The notes: generated from the sequence alone by a model not told the origin. Counted from the first letter of the stretch, positions 13,597 through 24,872 are shown. The stretch is DNA of 64,000 bases from Trichinella spiralis (GCA_000181795.3 CM012953.1:12599827-12663826), one strand, 5' to 3'. Numbers and translations: made by a program.

Positions 13597-14373
13597 TTAG
13601 AAACATTCTTTGCAAAACTTTTTTGCATAATACTTTTCTCGGTTTCTGCGTTCATTTTCCAACTTCGATGACAAATACAGCTGCATCATCATGTAGTCCA
13701 GTGACGTGGTTCTCGGCAAAGCGACAGCTATTGGTTTCGTGGGTGAAATGGCCGCTTGTATTGGGATCATTTCGGCCGGTATTATTGGTGGTCGCATTGG
13801 GGGCGGAACCGGGGCACTGATCGGTGGTGCGGTCGGTATTCCAAGCGGTAAGCTCAACGGCAACAGCGGTCTGGCCGTCGGGATAAACATTGGATAATGC
13901 ATCGGCATTGGCAGACCAATCGGCAGACCTGCCGATGGGTTCATCGGCGACGGTATGTTCGCCATCGACTGTAGCAGCGTTGGGAAATTTGTCGGAAATG
14001 GAACCGTCGGACCCAGTTGTTGGTCGTCCATTGGAACGTTGAACTTTGGTGTTTTCAACATCGAACGCAGCTTCTTTTTGCCAATGTTGAACGCCGGTTC
14101 CAAAGCTCTGGCCATGATACGGTCGCTGGATGCCGCCAACGACGGCCACTGTTCCTGTTGTTGTTGTTGTTGTACGGCACCGCCCATCCAAGGTTGGCTT
14201 TGGACCTGTTGAGTTTGGCACAACGATGGATACTGGTCACAGATTGAGTTTGGATTCCATTTGTTTGCTTTGAAAAGCATACTGCCGGCTTGGGCGTACA
14301 ACAGCAGCGACAGGAACAACAACAACGGCTGCTGAAACGACAGCCAAATTGCGAATACAGCTGGACAGACCAT
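13597..14373 (-). CDS. secreted Pro/Met/Gln-rich protein, unknown
   Basis: Single-exon frame of 258 residues starting at a true ATG. Residues 1-30 look like a signal peptide (hydrophobic LLLFLSLLLYAQAG ending at a small-residue site). The mature part has a paired-cysteine motif CDQYPSLC, a short Gln run (six to seven Q), and a low-complexity Pro/Met/Ile/Leu-rich middle with repeated PIGLPMPM- and PPxRPPIIP-like words. The basic/aromatic tail contains MMMQLYL and ends CKECF. This composition suggests an extracellular structural or matrix protein (cuticle, eggshell or gland product), but I recognise no family. A TATA-like element lies about 60 bp upstream. Start, signal peptide and absence of stops support a real gene; function is open. 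Confidence 0.65.
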   Translation of the reverse strand: MVCPAVFAIWLSFQQPLLLFLSLLLYAQAGSMLFKANKWNPNSICDQYPSLCQTQQVQSQPWMGGAVQQQQQQEQWPSLAASSDRIMARALEPAFNIGKKKLRSMLKTPKFNVPMDDQQLGPTVPFPTNFPTLLQSMANIPSPMNPSAGLPIGLPMPMHYPMFIPTARPLLPLSLPLGIPTAPPISAPVPPPMRPPIIPAEMIPIQAAISPTKPIAVALPRTTSLDYMMMQLYLSSKLENERRNREKYYAKKFCKECF

Positions 14374-14429
14374 AGTTGTCGTCCAAATAGTGGGGTGGAA
14401 AAATTCAAATCAATGCAAAATATCGCGGA

Positions 14430-14438
14430 TATTATAAG
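14430..14438 (-). promoter_or_regulatory. TATA-like element
   Basis: On the minus strand the sequence reads CTTATAATAT about 60 bp before the ATG of the secreted-protein gene, a plausible core-promoter position. Inferred only from motif and spacing. Confidence 0.35.
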
Positions 14439-14551
14439 CGAAAATTTTCAAACCGGTTACCGTGCACGCGCAAATATTACTGCCATTGCACGTTTGATCT
14501 TGATGACCGAAAACTGGGGAAAGGGAGGGGGGGTTCAACCATCGCAGACCA

Positions 14552-14605
14552 ATCTCCTCCTCCTTCTTTTCCTCTTCTTCCTCCTTCTCCTCTTCCTTCT
14601 TCCCC
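14552..14605. repeat. polypyrimidine (CTT/CTC)n tract
   Basis: A pure C/T run of over 50 bases on the plus strand, upstream of the minus-strand secreted-protein gene. Homopurine-homopyrimidine tracts like this can form triplex DNA and often lie in promoters. Confidence 0.8.
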
Positions 14606-15365
14606 ATCATCCGGATTATCCTGATAACACAACTCTGTTAGAAAATGAAAATATATTTTCTTTTTATTGAAAATTTAAAAATCCAACTTGAAACATATTC
14701 TGTATGATTATTCATTTGCATAAATTGCACGCTGTACAACAACAATCAGAAAATTCCAATCAAAGCAAACAATGTCGACCAATGATCGATCGATCACATA
14801 CATGCATACACGATTACATCGAATGAAATCAATTATGACACATGTCTTGTCAAATTCAAATTTTTGAAATAAATCTTTCTTTCTTTTTATTCTTTTAAGT
14901 AAAACTATCTATTCATTTTTTTCCATTTATTATTCAATTTTTATTATCAAAAAAGAAAAAACATTTGAAGTAAAAATTGCATAATCAATTATGAAAATGA
15001 AAAAAAAAATTTTTTAATTTTTTAAAGCATATTTTTCTTTTCAATTCTTCAATAAAAGATAAACCACTATTATGTTTCTTCAATTTTTATTTGTTGCCAA
15101 TTTAATAAATCTTTTTGAAAATTGAATTGCAAATTTCATTTTTCATAATTTATAATTAATAATTGTATGAATTATTATAAAATAAATTGTGATAAAATGA
15201 ATTGAATTGAACAAAGAAAGAAAAAGCAATGAGTTGTTTATTTAGTTTAAATTTAAACTGGTTATTTGTAGTGGAATGAAATAAATTAATTTTATGTTTG
15301 AATGAACGATGAAGACACAAAGAGACAATGAGAGAAATCTCGAAATGGAAAATTTGTTGGATATA

Positions 15366-15386
15366 TCTTCTTCTTCTTCTTCTTCA
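15366..15386. repeat. (TTC)n microsatellite
   Basis: Six to seven uninterrupted TTC units. Confidence 0.85.
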
Positions 15387-17204
15387 CTGAATCAGGATGA
15401 AAATTAGGCTATCATAATTGATAGGTGGTACACAATTAAATTTGTCATTTAATGATGATATTTAGCTTTTGAGCATGCCAAGAATTCAATTTATGGCATT
15501 CAAATGATCAACAATACCGTGTAAAGAGGAGTGGCCGTTGATAATTTATGATAAACTTCTTCATATGTGCAGCATTCATTATTATCATTTCATTTAATTT
15601 ATATTATTTTTATTAAACCATTTTCATGGATTTCATTTAGCGTTCAGTAAATGTCTCGATCATTCTTCTATATTTACATGAAGCACGCCTGATACGAAGC
15701 ATCAATTAATATTTCAATTGAAAACTTCATCTTCATCGCTGAAACACAATCATAATTGCAGTAGTTTTTTTCAAAAATTGCACTACATTTCATAACATGC
15801 CATTTTTCATACAATTTTCTCAAAGTTTGAAAATTCAGTTTATATTAATTTCAAAATTTGTATCTCAAAAATGCATTTATTATTTTCATTTACAAAATTT
15901 GTTATCGAATAAAATTCAAGTTAATTTTTTAAAACTGTAGAACTTTACTATGACATTTGCATACTATATACAGTTAACTTTACACGTACAGTAGATAACT
16001 TCTCATTTTTCTTCTAAACAACATCAAACATAATTGCAGTTGCGTGTATTATTGAATTGTATATTATGGAAAAAAGTCATTTCATTTCATTCATCGTTCA
16101 TCAATTGCTCATTATTTTCCCTTAATGAATTGTAAAAAATTAATCAACATATTTTTCTAATCTTCATCATTTGTTGCATTTTTATGTTTCTTACAAATGA
16201 AATAATTTTAATTTTTCATTCATAATACACACTGTGCAATACTTCACTGAACTGTTCAAAAATAAATCAATTATTCCATTGCAACTCAACAATATTTTAT
16301 TTTCAATTTAAAAATACATTCAACGGCGAATTTGCATACCTTTTTTATACACTTTTTCTTTTCAGTAAAATTAAACGAGATTTTAAAATCAATAATAATA
16401 GAGAAACATGGAAAAGTATTCAAATTAAAAACGATGCAATTCACTAATTTCACTTCTTCGTATCTTTTTTACGCATGCATAATCTTTTAATAAATACTTT
16501 AATTCAAAATATCACTTTTCAGATAATGCATCAGAAAGTGTTTGAATTCTGCATTCCCTTTTCTGCGATACTTGCTTTGCCTTGGGGGGAATATTTTACA
16601 TCGTCATTCGATACTCCATTTCCAATTGAAGATAAACAATAAATATGAATGCAAATATATTTATATGTAAATTTAACAACATTTACAGAATTTTCTTTGC
16701 ATAGTTATTATAGTCGTTTAGGAAACTATTGGATATTGTTCATTTCTCCCGGGTCTAGCGTACTGTCCGAAAAGACAAGCATTTTCCAGATAAAAGAAAT
16801 GGTGTCGCTAGTAATTTGGGCATGTAAACGGGGAATTGTGTTTCTTTGCTCATTGTCTATTTTTGAACAATTTTCTTTTTTCTCTTGCTTTTTGTTTTTT
16901 TGTTTTCAGTAAAATAGAGCAGCGTAAACAACTTTCCCGCGCAAAATCTGGGGAAATTTTTTGAAAATACCACTACAGTAGGCATGTTAAATTTGAAGCT
17001 GCACAAATGCAAATGAATGCTTTATTTCATCACAAATACATTTAAAATATCACAGCATACTGCTCAGAACAATTTATAATGCGTTGTTGAAAAATTTTAG
17101 GAATTACCTGCACACTGAACAAAGTAGTGTATTTTCTTATTATGAATTATTTTAATATGATAATGTTCGATTCTAAAAGTATCAAAAAGCATTGAAAAAG
17201 TGTA

Positions 17205-17236
17205 ATATAATAATAATAATAATAATAATAACAATA
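17205..17236. repeat. (TAA)n microsatellite
   Basis: About nine TAA units ending in acaataaag. Confidence 0.85.
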
Positions 17237-18798
17237 AAGAACTGTCTAATGATATTTCAAAATCTTAATAATATCTTAATTTCCTATCACTTGATGACAT
17301 CAAAATATTTTAAAATAAGACATGCAACAATAAAATTGTCTTTTTCAATTCTCTGCGCAATATGAAATGTTTCTGCATAAATAAAGTTAATGAAGCGTTT
17401 GTTCTCAATTCTGTTGAATGGGTTGTAAACCCAATGTAAATACGTATAAATTTTGAATAAAAGAAAGCGTCAACTTGAATATAATAAATGTACGGTTTGA
17501 AATCTGCATAATAACTAGTTGCAAATGCACCTTTCTCACTTTAACATATAAAACCTTGTTCGCCATTGAACTGCTTTTCAAAATGTGTTCAGTTATTTTT
17601 GTAAAATCGACTCATTGCGACTCAAAAAACATTGCATTGGATAGTTGAACAAATATTGATGGATAGTATTGCTTTGTTTTAGAATATAGATATTATTTAA
17701 TGTCATTTGAGCTAGCTTGGTATCCAATTTCCTTTGCATAAATATAAAAGTTTTCACGCCGTCTCTCAAACAATCACACAATCTGTGCAACGATTGCTCA
17801 ACATTGGTGGTCATTGTTCTAGAATAAGGCTTTTTTTCAAGGTGAGCCCATTTTATATTTAAATTTCTAATATTTTTATAAGATGCACCCGCATTTCTAT
17901 GAATGTAAAGCAAATTGTAACAATTGCATTTTATCTATTTAAAGCAATTTTAATTATTATTCTGTTTAATTAAATAAGCTACTCAAATAACTAAGCTGCT
18001 GAATACATATAACAGTGCTTAGCTGACAAGGAAAAATAATCATGCATGATAATAGCAGAAAATGCATGCATAAATGAAATAAATAAATACATTATATGTG
18101 TACAGAAATCACATCAAAATTTAACATTCTTTGAAAACTGATAGATAGAAACACTAATAGAACTAATGCTAGGTACTAATGAAACTATAAAAGATTATAA
18201 ATTTTAATAATATATGTTTGTAATATTTATTATTTTATGGTGAAAAGTTGTTCTTTATTATATAATATTTTTTTATTCATGTCGAGGATTGTGAGAATTT
18301 ACCTTCAAAAGTTTACTTATTTACCTAAAGCAATATATGAAAAAATGTTAAACACGTTCTACTTAATAAGCTGGTTTTAGAGAAAAATTAAAAAAGCAGT
18401 TATTTAATTAGTGTTTTTATTAAATGCTTTATTTTGCAAATAAAAATTATAAATATATTTCTTAATATTTTTTGTTTAACAAAATTAGAAAAATAAACCT
18501 ACAACAAATGTATAAAGCATTTCATAACTTTTACATTAGAAGTATGAAAACTGTCTGCAGAACTAAGAAAATGCATTAATTTTTGTAGGATTGCATGCTT
18601 CAACGACTGAAACATAAATTTTTTTAATGTATAATCATTAATTACTGTACGAGATGAAAAACAACGAATTAACGAATCAATAATGTCAACTTTGGATAAG
18701 TTAAGTAAAGCATACAAATAATGTTTAATAAAAAATTAGTGCATTTAATTTGTCACATGGTTGCATTTTTTTGAAAACTCAGTATTCTAGGTATTATC

Positions 18799-20403
18799 AT
18801 GAGATTGTTCACTTTGTACTTCATTGTTTTGCTGAATACGGGCTTCGTGAAGCTATCATTCTCAAAGTTCATTTCCAATCGCACTTATGGCATTCCGTGG
18901 CCAATGCCTTATGAATTTACGTTGGATAATAGAAATTTTTCCCTGGCACAGGAAAGTTTCAAATTTTACACTACTTATTCCTGCGATATTTTAAATAATG
19001 CCATGCAATTCTATCGTAAAATACTGTTCCCCCCTTCAGGTAGCACTACTGATGTAACCAGTGAACTTTTACCATTCACGACGCTAAAAATTGTTGTGCA
19101 CATTCCTTGTCCACCCGACTATCCACCGTCAAATATGATAGAAAATTACACGCTTTCGCTATGGCCAAATGGCACAGGTCTTTTGGAATCGTTGCAAGTA
19201 TGGGGTGCCCTCAGGGGTCTGGAAACGTTCAGTCAGCTGGTGATTCCTGCTGACCCCGATGAACACACCACAGCCATGCTGAGATCTGCAAATATTAATG
19301 ATTCACCCAGATTTCCTCATCGTGGAATTCTTCTGGATACATCTCGGCATTTCGTTCCAGTTGATGTGATCAAAACCCAGCTTGAACTGATGGCGCAAAA
19401 TAAGTTCAACGTCTTTCATTGGCATATCGTCGATGATCCGTCATTTCCTTATCAAAGCGATAGTTTTCCAAATTTGTCCAACAAAGGTGCATTTTCAAAT
19501 CAAAGGATATATAAGAAAATTGACATTTTGAAAGTAATAAATTATGCCCGTTTGTGGGGCATACGTGTGATTGCCGAATTTGATACACCTTGTCACGTTC
19601 AGTCTTGGGCAGATGCAATGGAAAATTTGACATCATCCTGTGATATTTCCCATCTTCACTTTAATCCTCTGACGGGCAGTTTGGACCCCACAAGACCGGA
19701 AACGTACTCATTTATGAAAACTTTGCTCCAGGAAGTATTCAGTGATTTTCCAGATGAACACTTCCATCTTGGCGGCGACGAATGCGACTTAGGCTGTTGG
19801 GATTATAACTGGGCTATAAGAACGTTCAAAAAGGAAATGAATTTCACTACTTTGAAAGAAGTGCAAGGTTACTATTTGAACAAGTTGCTCGATTTGGTGA
19901 TGGAAATTAGACCTAATACAACACCTATTCTTTGGGAAGATGGTTTGAGTGATTCGATAAAATATTCAGATAAACTGATCATCCAAATGTGGCTTGGCAA
20001 TACAAGAAATGAGCAACGTTCTAGGCTAGCAAATGTAACTGCCCGTGGTTATCGGGCCTTGGTTTCTAGCTGTTGGTATTTGAATATCATCAAATATGGT
20101 ATCGACTGGCCTGGATATTACGACTGTGATCCAAGAGATTTTAATGGAACTGTTGAGCAGAAATCTTTGGTCCTCGGAGGTGAAGCTTGCATGTGGGGTG
20201 AACATGTGGACAGTTCCAATTTAACTCCTCGACTTTGGCCAAGAGCAGCTGCAGTCGGAGAGCGATTGTGGAGCACGGAAATGAAAAGAAATGAATCGAC
20301 AACTGAGCGATTGGAAAATCATCGCTGCCGTCTCTTAGCCAGGGGCTACACTGTGGAACCTGTTAACGGTCCTGGATATTGCTACGAAGTTGCAAAATTG
20401 TGA
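18799..20403 (+). CDS. beta-N-acetylhexosaminidase (GH20), lysosomal type
   Basis: Glycoside hydrolase family 20 enzyme that removes terminal GlcNAc/GalNAc from glycoconjugates in the lysosome or secretory space. One uninterrupted exon of 534 residues. Signal peptide at about residues 1-22; N-terminal GH20b-like domain at about 25-160; catalytic barrel from about 170 (FPHRGILLDTSRHFVP, then FHWHIVDDPSFPYQS). The catalytic pair is Asp327-Glu328 in HLGGDECDLGCW, the position of the human HEXA/HEXB acid/base. The C-terminal region has LGGEACMWGEHVD and a WPRAAAVGERLW block. At least ten N-glycosylation sequons are present. Length is as expected for animal hexosaminidases, so it appears intact. 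The lack of introns is unusual for this neighbourhood. Confidence 0.95.
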   Translation: MRLFTLYFIVLLNTGFVKLSFSKFISNRTYGIPWPMPYEFTLDNRNFSLAQESFKFYTTYSCDILNNAMQFYRKILFPPSGSTTDVTSELLPFTTLKIVVHIPCPPDYPPSNMIENYTLSLWPNGTGLLESLQVWGALRGLETFSQLVIPADPDEHTTAMLRSANINDSPRFPHRGILLDTSRHFVPVDVIKTQLELMAQNKFNVFHWHIVDDPSFPYQSDSFPNLSNKGAFSNQRIYKKIDILKVINYARLWGIRVIAEFDTPCHVQSWADAMENLTSSCDISHLHFNPLTGSLDPTRPETYSFMKTLLQEVFSDFPDEHFHLGGDECDLGCWDYNWAIRTFKKEMNFTTLKEVQGYYLNKLLDLVMEIRPNTTPILWEDGLSDSIKYSDKLIIQMWLGNTRNEQRSRLANVTARGYRALVSSCWYLNIIKYGIDWPGYYDCDPRDFNGTVEQKSLVLGGEACMWGEHVDSSNLTPRLWPRAAAVGERLWSTEMKRNESTTERLENHRCRLLARGYTVEPVNGPGYCYEVAKL

Positions 20404-21396
20404 GAAAAAAATTGGTAATTCACGTTTCACCATAATTATAATTAGGCAACTTTTCTAATTCAGCTTTTATCAGTCGAATCATAAATTATTTGCAAATATT
20501 CATGTTGAAATTTCATACTGTTAAACGAATAAAAACCCTTCCAGTCCCGAATTATTTTCCTTCGTCAGAAAAATTTGAAAATTTCAGGAATCAATTCGCA
20601 ATTAGACATGTGATGTTGTATGCCAAATTTGAGAAAAAGTAATTGACGCGGTTCCAGTTTCATCATATGTGATAATTTGGACTGGTGCTGAACAGTGTCA
20701 TGCATCATGATGTAGCTTGTAATCGCCATTTTTAATCTTTTATCAATTCTCTCGATGTGTGTTTGTTATCAGCGCTATTTATTTGCTTTTATTTAGACCA
20801 ATTACAATATTGAAATGTTTATGTTGTGTTTTTCATTATACAGGAAAGTAAATTTTTGTGTTATCATTATTGTTGTATATTCGAGGAAGGTTTATTGCGG
20901 TGATGAGTTAAAGTACAACGGTACAGCGTTTTCTGCTAGTTATTGACCAAAACACAACTGAATACACAATACGATACGAGTAAGTTAAAAAGGACAGAGC
21001 ATGCAACACAACTACTGACACACATACACACGTAACTAAGGGGGAGGAGAATTAACACAGTAGGAATATAAAGATGGTTAAGCATGAAACTTTTATCTTC
21101 CAGCATAAAAGGAAATATTCTCAATCAACAATGTGTCCCAACAATTATATTGCACTCAAGTGGTTAATTGTGGTTTATTTATGAAAGAACTGAAAACATT
21201 TCATAGTTATCAAATCAAAATTATGAACAGGTGTACTTTCTTGCTTTGTTCATGCACAAAGGTGCGTTACATTTCATACAAAAGATAATTTTGAACAGTA
21301 ATGACATCTTCTTCGCTTTTCTCCTACATCTGGCCAATGCGCTACCTGATCTTTCTGTGTGCCTCAGGCACAACCTTAGGTGATGGCGTGCGTGAA
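20404..21396. other. intergenic spacer
   Basis: About 1 kb between the hexosaminidase stop and the piggyBac left end. It holds the hexosaminidase 3' UTR with a poly(A) signal at 20528. A short G/C-richer stretch at 21300-21390 has no recognisable content; otherwise nothing is seen. Confidence 0.5.
20528..20533 (+). promoter_or_regulatory. poly(A) signal AATAAA
   Basis: Canonical hexamer about 125 bp after the hexosaminidase stop codon, the expected distance for a short 3' UTR. Confidence 0.55.
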
Positions 21397-21400
21397 TCGA

Positions 21401-21431
21401 CCGTTAGTGGAAGCGTGAGGTCCGCTGGACC
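21401..21431 (+). repeat. left terminal inverted repeat of the piggyBac element (degenerate)
   Basis: Reads ccgttagtggaagcg followed by tgaggtccgctggacc. It aligns over about 31 bp with the reverse complement of the right end and shares the near-palindromic GGTCCxxxGGACC core. Confidence 0.65.
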
Positions 21432-21694
21432 CCTCCTCGCTAATTCCCATTTTTTGATGTTGGAACCAAATTTTTTCAGCTTTTTGCAGTCGTATTATAT
21501 ACTTTATTGTTTTTTTCACTGCGCATTTGTTTCCCAGACAGAATTTATGTAGCAAATGTTTGGTTTTATGTATGCAGCAGCTGACGCTCAGCTGTTGTGA
21601 ACGTGAGAATGGTCCTTTGTATTCAGAGTTAACAAATGATATTTTTTTATTCTCTGGAAAGTTCAAACTTTATTTACAATAATAAGTTCTATGA

Positions 21695-23400
21695 TTAATC
21701 ATCAGTGACAACCTCCTCTGCGGTTTTTGCAGCACAATCTATACATAATATTTTTGAATGGAGGGAACATATATGGCTCGCACATTCGCTGCATACTGTT
21801 TTGGTCTTTCTGTCTTCCTTCCTTGGACAAAATTTGCATCTCTTTTTTTTTATTTGGACGTTAGTATCTTGCGTGGTACTTGGTCCAGGATCAGGAAGAT
21901 GAGTTTCAATTTGCAGCAGCAGTTTTTTGTCAAACTTTTGCACTCCAGGCGGCTTCGCAGATAAGGTTGGAGCAGCTCGAATGCTATATTTTTTATGAAA
22001 TTTTTTCTTTTGCCGCTTTCTCCAGTATTATGCTGGTGTATCACGGAAGCATTTATCACTGATACATTTAATAGATGGAAAAATATTGCCAGTGGCCAGC
22101 GTCTGCTTTTTCTTGCTGTATTGTAACATTGAGCCAGCTGATCCGCATGGTCGACACCACTTTTAGTTTTGTTGTAAAATAGAACAATTTCAGGCTTCTC
22201 TCGTGGTCCAATGGAAACAATGTTTCCGTCGTGATGCATGCTGCTCAATAATATGACGTTCTTATTTTTTTTGGCACATAAGATACCAGAGTCACATTTT
22301 TCTGATATCCAAATAGGCTGCTGTTCTGTTCTCTATGTTTGGTGTCAATAAAGGCTGCTGGAATCTGCCTTTTGTTTTTCCTCATTGTCCCGACAGCAGT
22401 TAGCTTCTCCTTCAGGACGTCTTCTACCAAGGAGTAGCTCATGAACCAGTTGTCCATGGTGATGTTTCTTCCAGTTCCGACTATTGCAGAGCAAAGCCTT
22501 TTGACGACTGCTGCGGGAGAGGTGTCCATTTGATGAGGCCCTTCATTTTGCTTGCCTACATAAACCTCCACTTTGGAAACGTAATACGTTTCTGAGTCTG
22601 ATAATTCAAAAATCTTAATTCCATATTTAGCAGCCTTGCTAGGGATATACATTCGAAATGGGCATCGGCCTTTGAAAGAAACTAACACTTCATCGATGGT
22701 GACGTGCGCAGAGTGCATATAATTCTCTGTGCAGTTCCTTACAAAGGTGTCAAATACCATTCGAATTGCGGCAAGCTTGTCATGTCGTTTTCGCTCTGAA
22801 CGTGTTGCATGGTCGTCAAAGCGCAAACAACGTAGCAGAAAGCGCAGTCGTTGGAGAGACATCGTTGAGGAAAAAATTTCAACACCAGTACCATCAGTAC
22901 TATATACATCACACAGATTGAGTCGATTGCTTTGAAAGACACCCGCTAGCAGCAAGAAACCAAGCAACGCCTTTATTTCATTTTCATCTGTATCTCGGAT
23001 TTTTCCAATATATATGTTCGTATTGAGGACGATGACATCAAATAATATCTTTGGTCATGAGTAACGACCATATTTCAAAGGGCGTTTTGGCATGTCTGGC
23101 TGCACTTCTTGGGCCTTGCCTTCCGGAATATATGTTATGTGCTCTTGTTCGCACATTTTTCGATGGCTCTTGCTTATTCCATGAACAGACACGATCCCTC
23201 CCGATCCACGAATCAGAGCGTTCATGTATAACTTCTTCAGTTTCACTATCTGACGACAAAGTGCCGCTAAATTCTAAGGATGTATCGTGATCACTCTTCT
23301 CAACATAGTCAGAATCGCTGGCACTGCCTATATCACTTTCCTCAAGAGAATCATTTAGGATGTCTAAGAAACCATCATTATCAGATCCTGTGAGTGATAT
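21695..23400 (-). pseudogene. piggyBac transposase, frameshifted
   Basis: Transposase of the DDE_Tnp_1_7 family in four pieces. In order: an acidic Ser/Asp/Glu-rich N-terminus (about 23400-23040); the main catalytic part (about 23040-22250) with the Asp motifs VTIDEVLVSFKG and NITMDNWFMS; a third piece (about 22250-21880) with the SGVDHADQLAQCYN block; and a C-terminal cysteine-rich zinc-binding domain (about 21943-21695: CKFCP, CSEC, CSLH, CIDC). Single-nucleotide frame changes separate the pieces near 23040, 22250 (in an A8 run) and 21880. The key acidic residues remain readable, so decay is recent or some indels are sequencing errors in homopolymers. No intact protein can be made from the sequence as given. 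Confidence 0.88.
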
Positions 23401-23713
23401 TTCTAAAATTTTGCGACATTTGACATGAAATAAATAAAAATTTGCATAAAAAAGTTAATAAAAAAACTAATTATTACCGTTCACAATTAAGTAGAAAACA
23501 CGTAGCCAAAGAATGAGCGATAGCGACTGCACAGTTTGAGAGAAAATTGGATAAATGAGAAAGATATATGAAAGGCAACTGCCCAACACAAGTCGCAGAT
23601 ATGACCGCGCCAGCTGACGAAAATATCCTACAGCCATTTCTAGGAAGCTATGAAAAACAACAGCTGTCGAGGTTTTCGAATTCTGCCAAAACAGAACGAG
23701 AAAGTTTTCGGGT

Positions 23714-23745
23714 GGTCCGCTGGACCCCGCGCCACCATTTAAGGG
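23714..23745 (-). repeat. right terminal inverted repeat of the piggyBac element
   Basis: Read inward from the TTAA on the minus strand it begins CCCTTAAATGGTGGCGCG and includes GGTCCAGCGGACC. The left end at 21401 carries the degenerate partner. Confidence 0.75.
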
Positions 23746-23759
23746 TTAATTTGACGCCA

Positions 23760-24215
23760 ACTGATGTCCCTGGTTCAGACGCTTCTTGCATAGTACCGTC
23801 TCACTTCTCCTTCCTCGTTGTGGTGCAACCGCTTTGTTTGTGAGACAAGGTGACTGACGCTGGTCATGCAGGTAAGTAAATAGATGCTGTCTGTTTTTTG
23901 TCCAAAAAACAGTTCATAATCTCTTCGATAAAGCAGCCATCCGCCGTTTGTCGCTGCGGTTGCAATAACCCAGAAAAAAATAGCCTTCGTCCAGTTTCAG
24001 CTTTTGTGATTGACTCTATACAGACCAGAGAGCATGCTGTTTAAATCGACACCTCACATATGCATATTGTGGTTGTGCACAATGGAAGGCACCTTAACCA
24101 TGACTCTCATGCGCTGCTTTCGGTCCCACCTAGGCTTCAGCTTCACCGGCGGTGTGTCGCGACCCATAAGAGAAACTATCACACAGTCACCAAAATGAAA
24201 CGCACACGCAACTAA
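23760..24215 (-). pseudogene. remnant of a second, different piggyBac-like transposase
   Basis: Minus-strand coding debris matching the central/C-terminal part of PGBD-type transposases. A WDRKQRM segment is followed by VPSIVHNHNMHM, a TGA where the family has the first Gly of MGGVD, then GVDLNSMLSGLYR. After a frame change come FFWVIAT and WLLYRRDYELFFG, the usual NAW-LLYRRD helix. It shares no obvious sequence with the 21.4-23.7 kb copy, so it is another lineage. The TTAA at 23746 used by the other element abuts this fragment, so that element probably inserted next to or into it. Confidence 0.65.
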
Positions 24216-24872
24216 ACGCAATATTACTACTATTAATAACACACCTAGTTACAGTAAGAAACTTTTTTTTTATGTGCAGGTACACAATAAAGAAAAATAT
24301 TTACCAATCCAGTAATTTATACATTAATTATAAATCTCTTTAATCATTTTTATAATTTTGATAAAATATCATAAAAATTTTTTTGTATATTTTACTATTT
24401 TTATTTTATAAAAGTAGTTCTAATTTCATTGTTAAGTATCGTAAATAGTAGAGATACTATGCTCATTGTTATGGTGTATTGTATGTCAAGCATTGTGCGT
24501 ATAAGAATAAAAAACTCATTAAAATGATCATTAATTATATTTTTAAACTGATTTTTCTGAATTAATAATTTATTTTTAAATTTAAGAAAAGAATTTCATG
24601 TTTTTTATTTGTTTTTGTAATTTATAACTTGATTATCACTTACAAAACTCTTTAGGACGCATTTGTCGCTTGTCTCTGCATCGGGAGATTTATAGAAGCT
24701 TTTTTGGTTACTATAAAATTTTATTAATTACTAAAGATTGACTTAATGTGTTGAGTTTTATAATTAAAGTCTAAGTAATTTTGACAATGTACTTTTGTCG
24801 ATTAGCTTTCTGATACAAAGTGATCTGAAAACTAAATTTTTAATTGTTGTTTTGAAGTTTCTTTGAGTCGCA
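24216..24872. other. intergenic / eIF3b promoter region
   Basis: About 650 bp of AT-rich sequence before the eIF3b start codon. No gene or clear promoter element seen. Confidence 0.5.

Larger units (their letters stand above)
14606..18798. other. gene-poor AT-rich intergenic block
   Basis: About 4.2 kb with no convincing gene. It contains microsatellites near 15366 and 17205. A minus-strand 106-codon frame (17593-17913) contains a fairly complex segment around TTNVEQSLHRLCDCLRDG but has no identifiable family or clear splice sites, so I do not call it a gene. Confidence 0.5.
21397..23749 (-). mobile_element. piggyBac-type DNA transposon, inactive copy
   Basis: A 2.3-kb element whose decayed transposase lies on the minus strand. 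The right end shows TTAA (23746-23749), the piggyBac target site, followed inward by an inverted repeat that begins CCCTTAAATGG and contains GGTCCxxxGGACC. A degenerate matching repeat starts at 21401. At the left the flanking tetranucleotide is TCGA instead of TTAA, so the left target copy has decayed or the end is imprecise. Size and TTAA target are typical of piggyBac-like elements. Confidence 0.85.

Noticed and set aside
14410-14610. Glu/Lys-rich minus-strand frame
   Set aside because: Translation of a polypyrimidine tract, not a gene.
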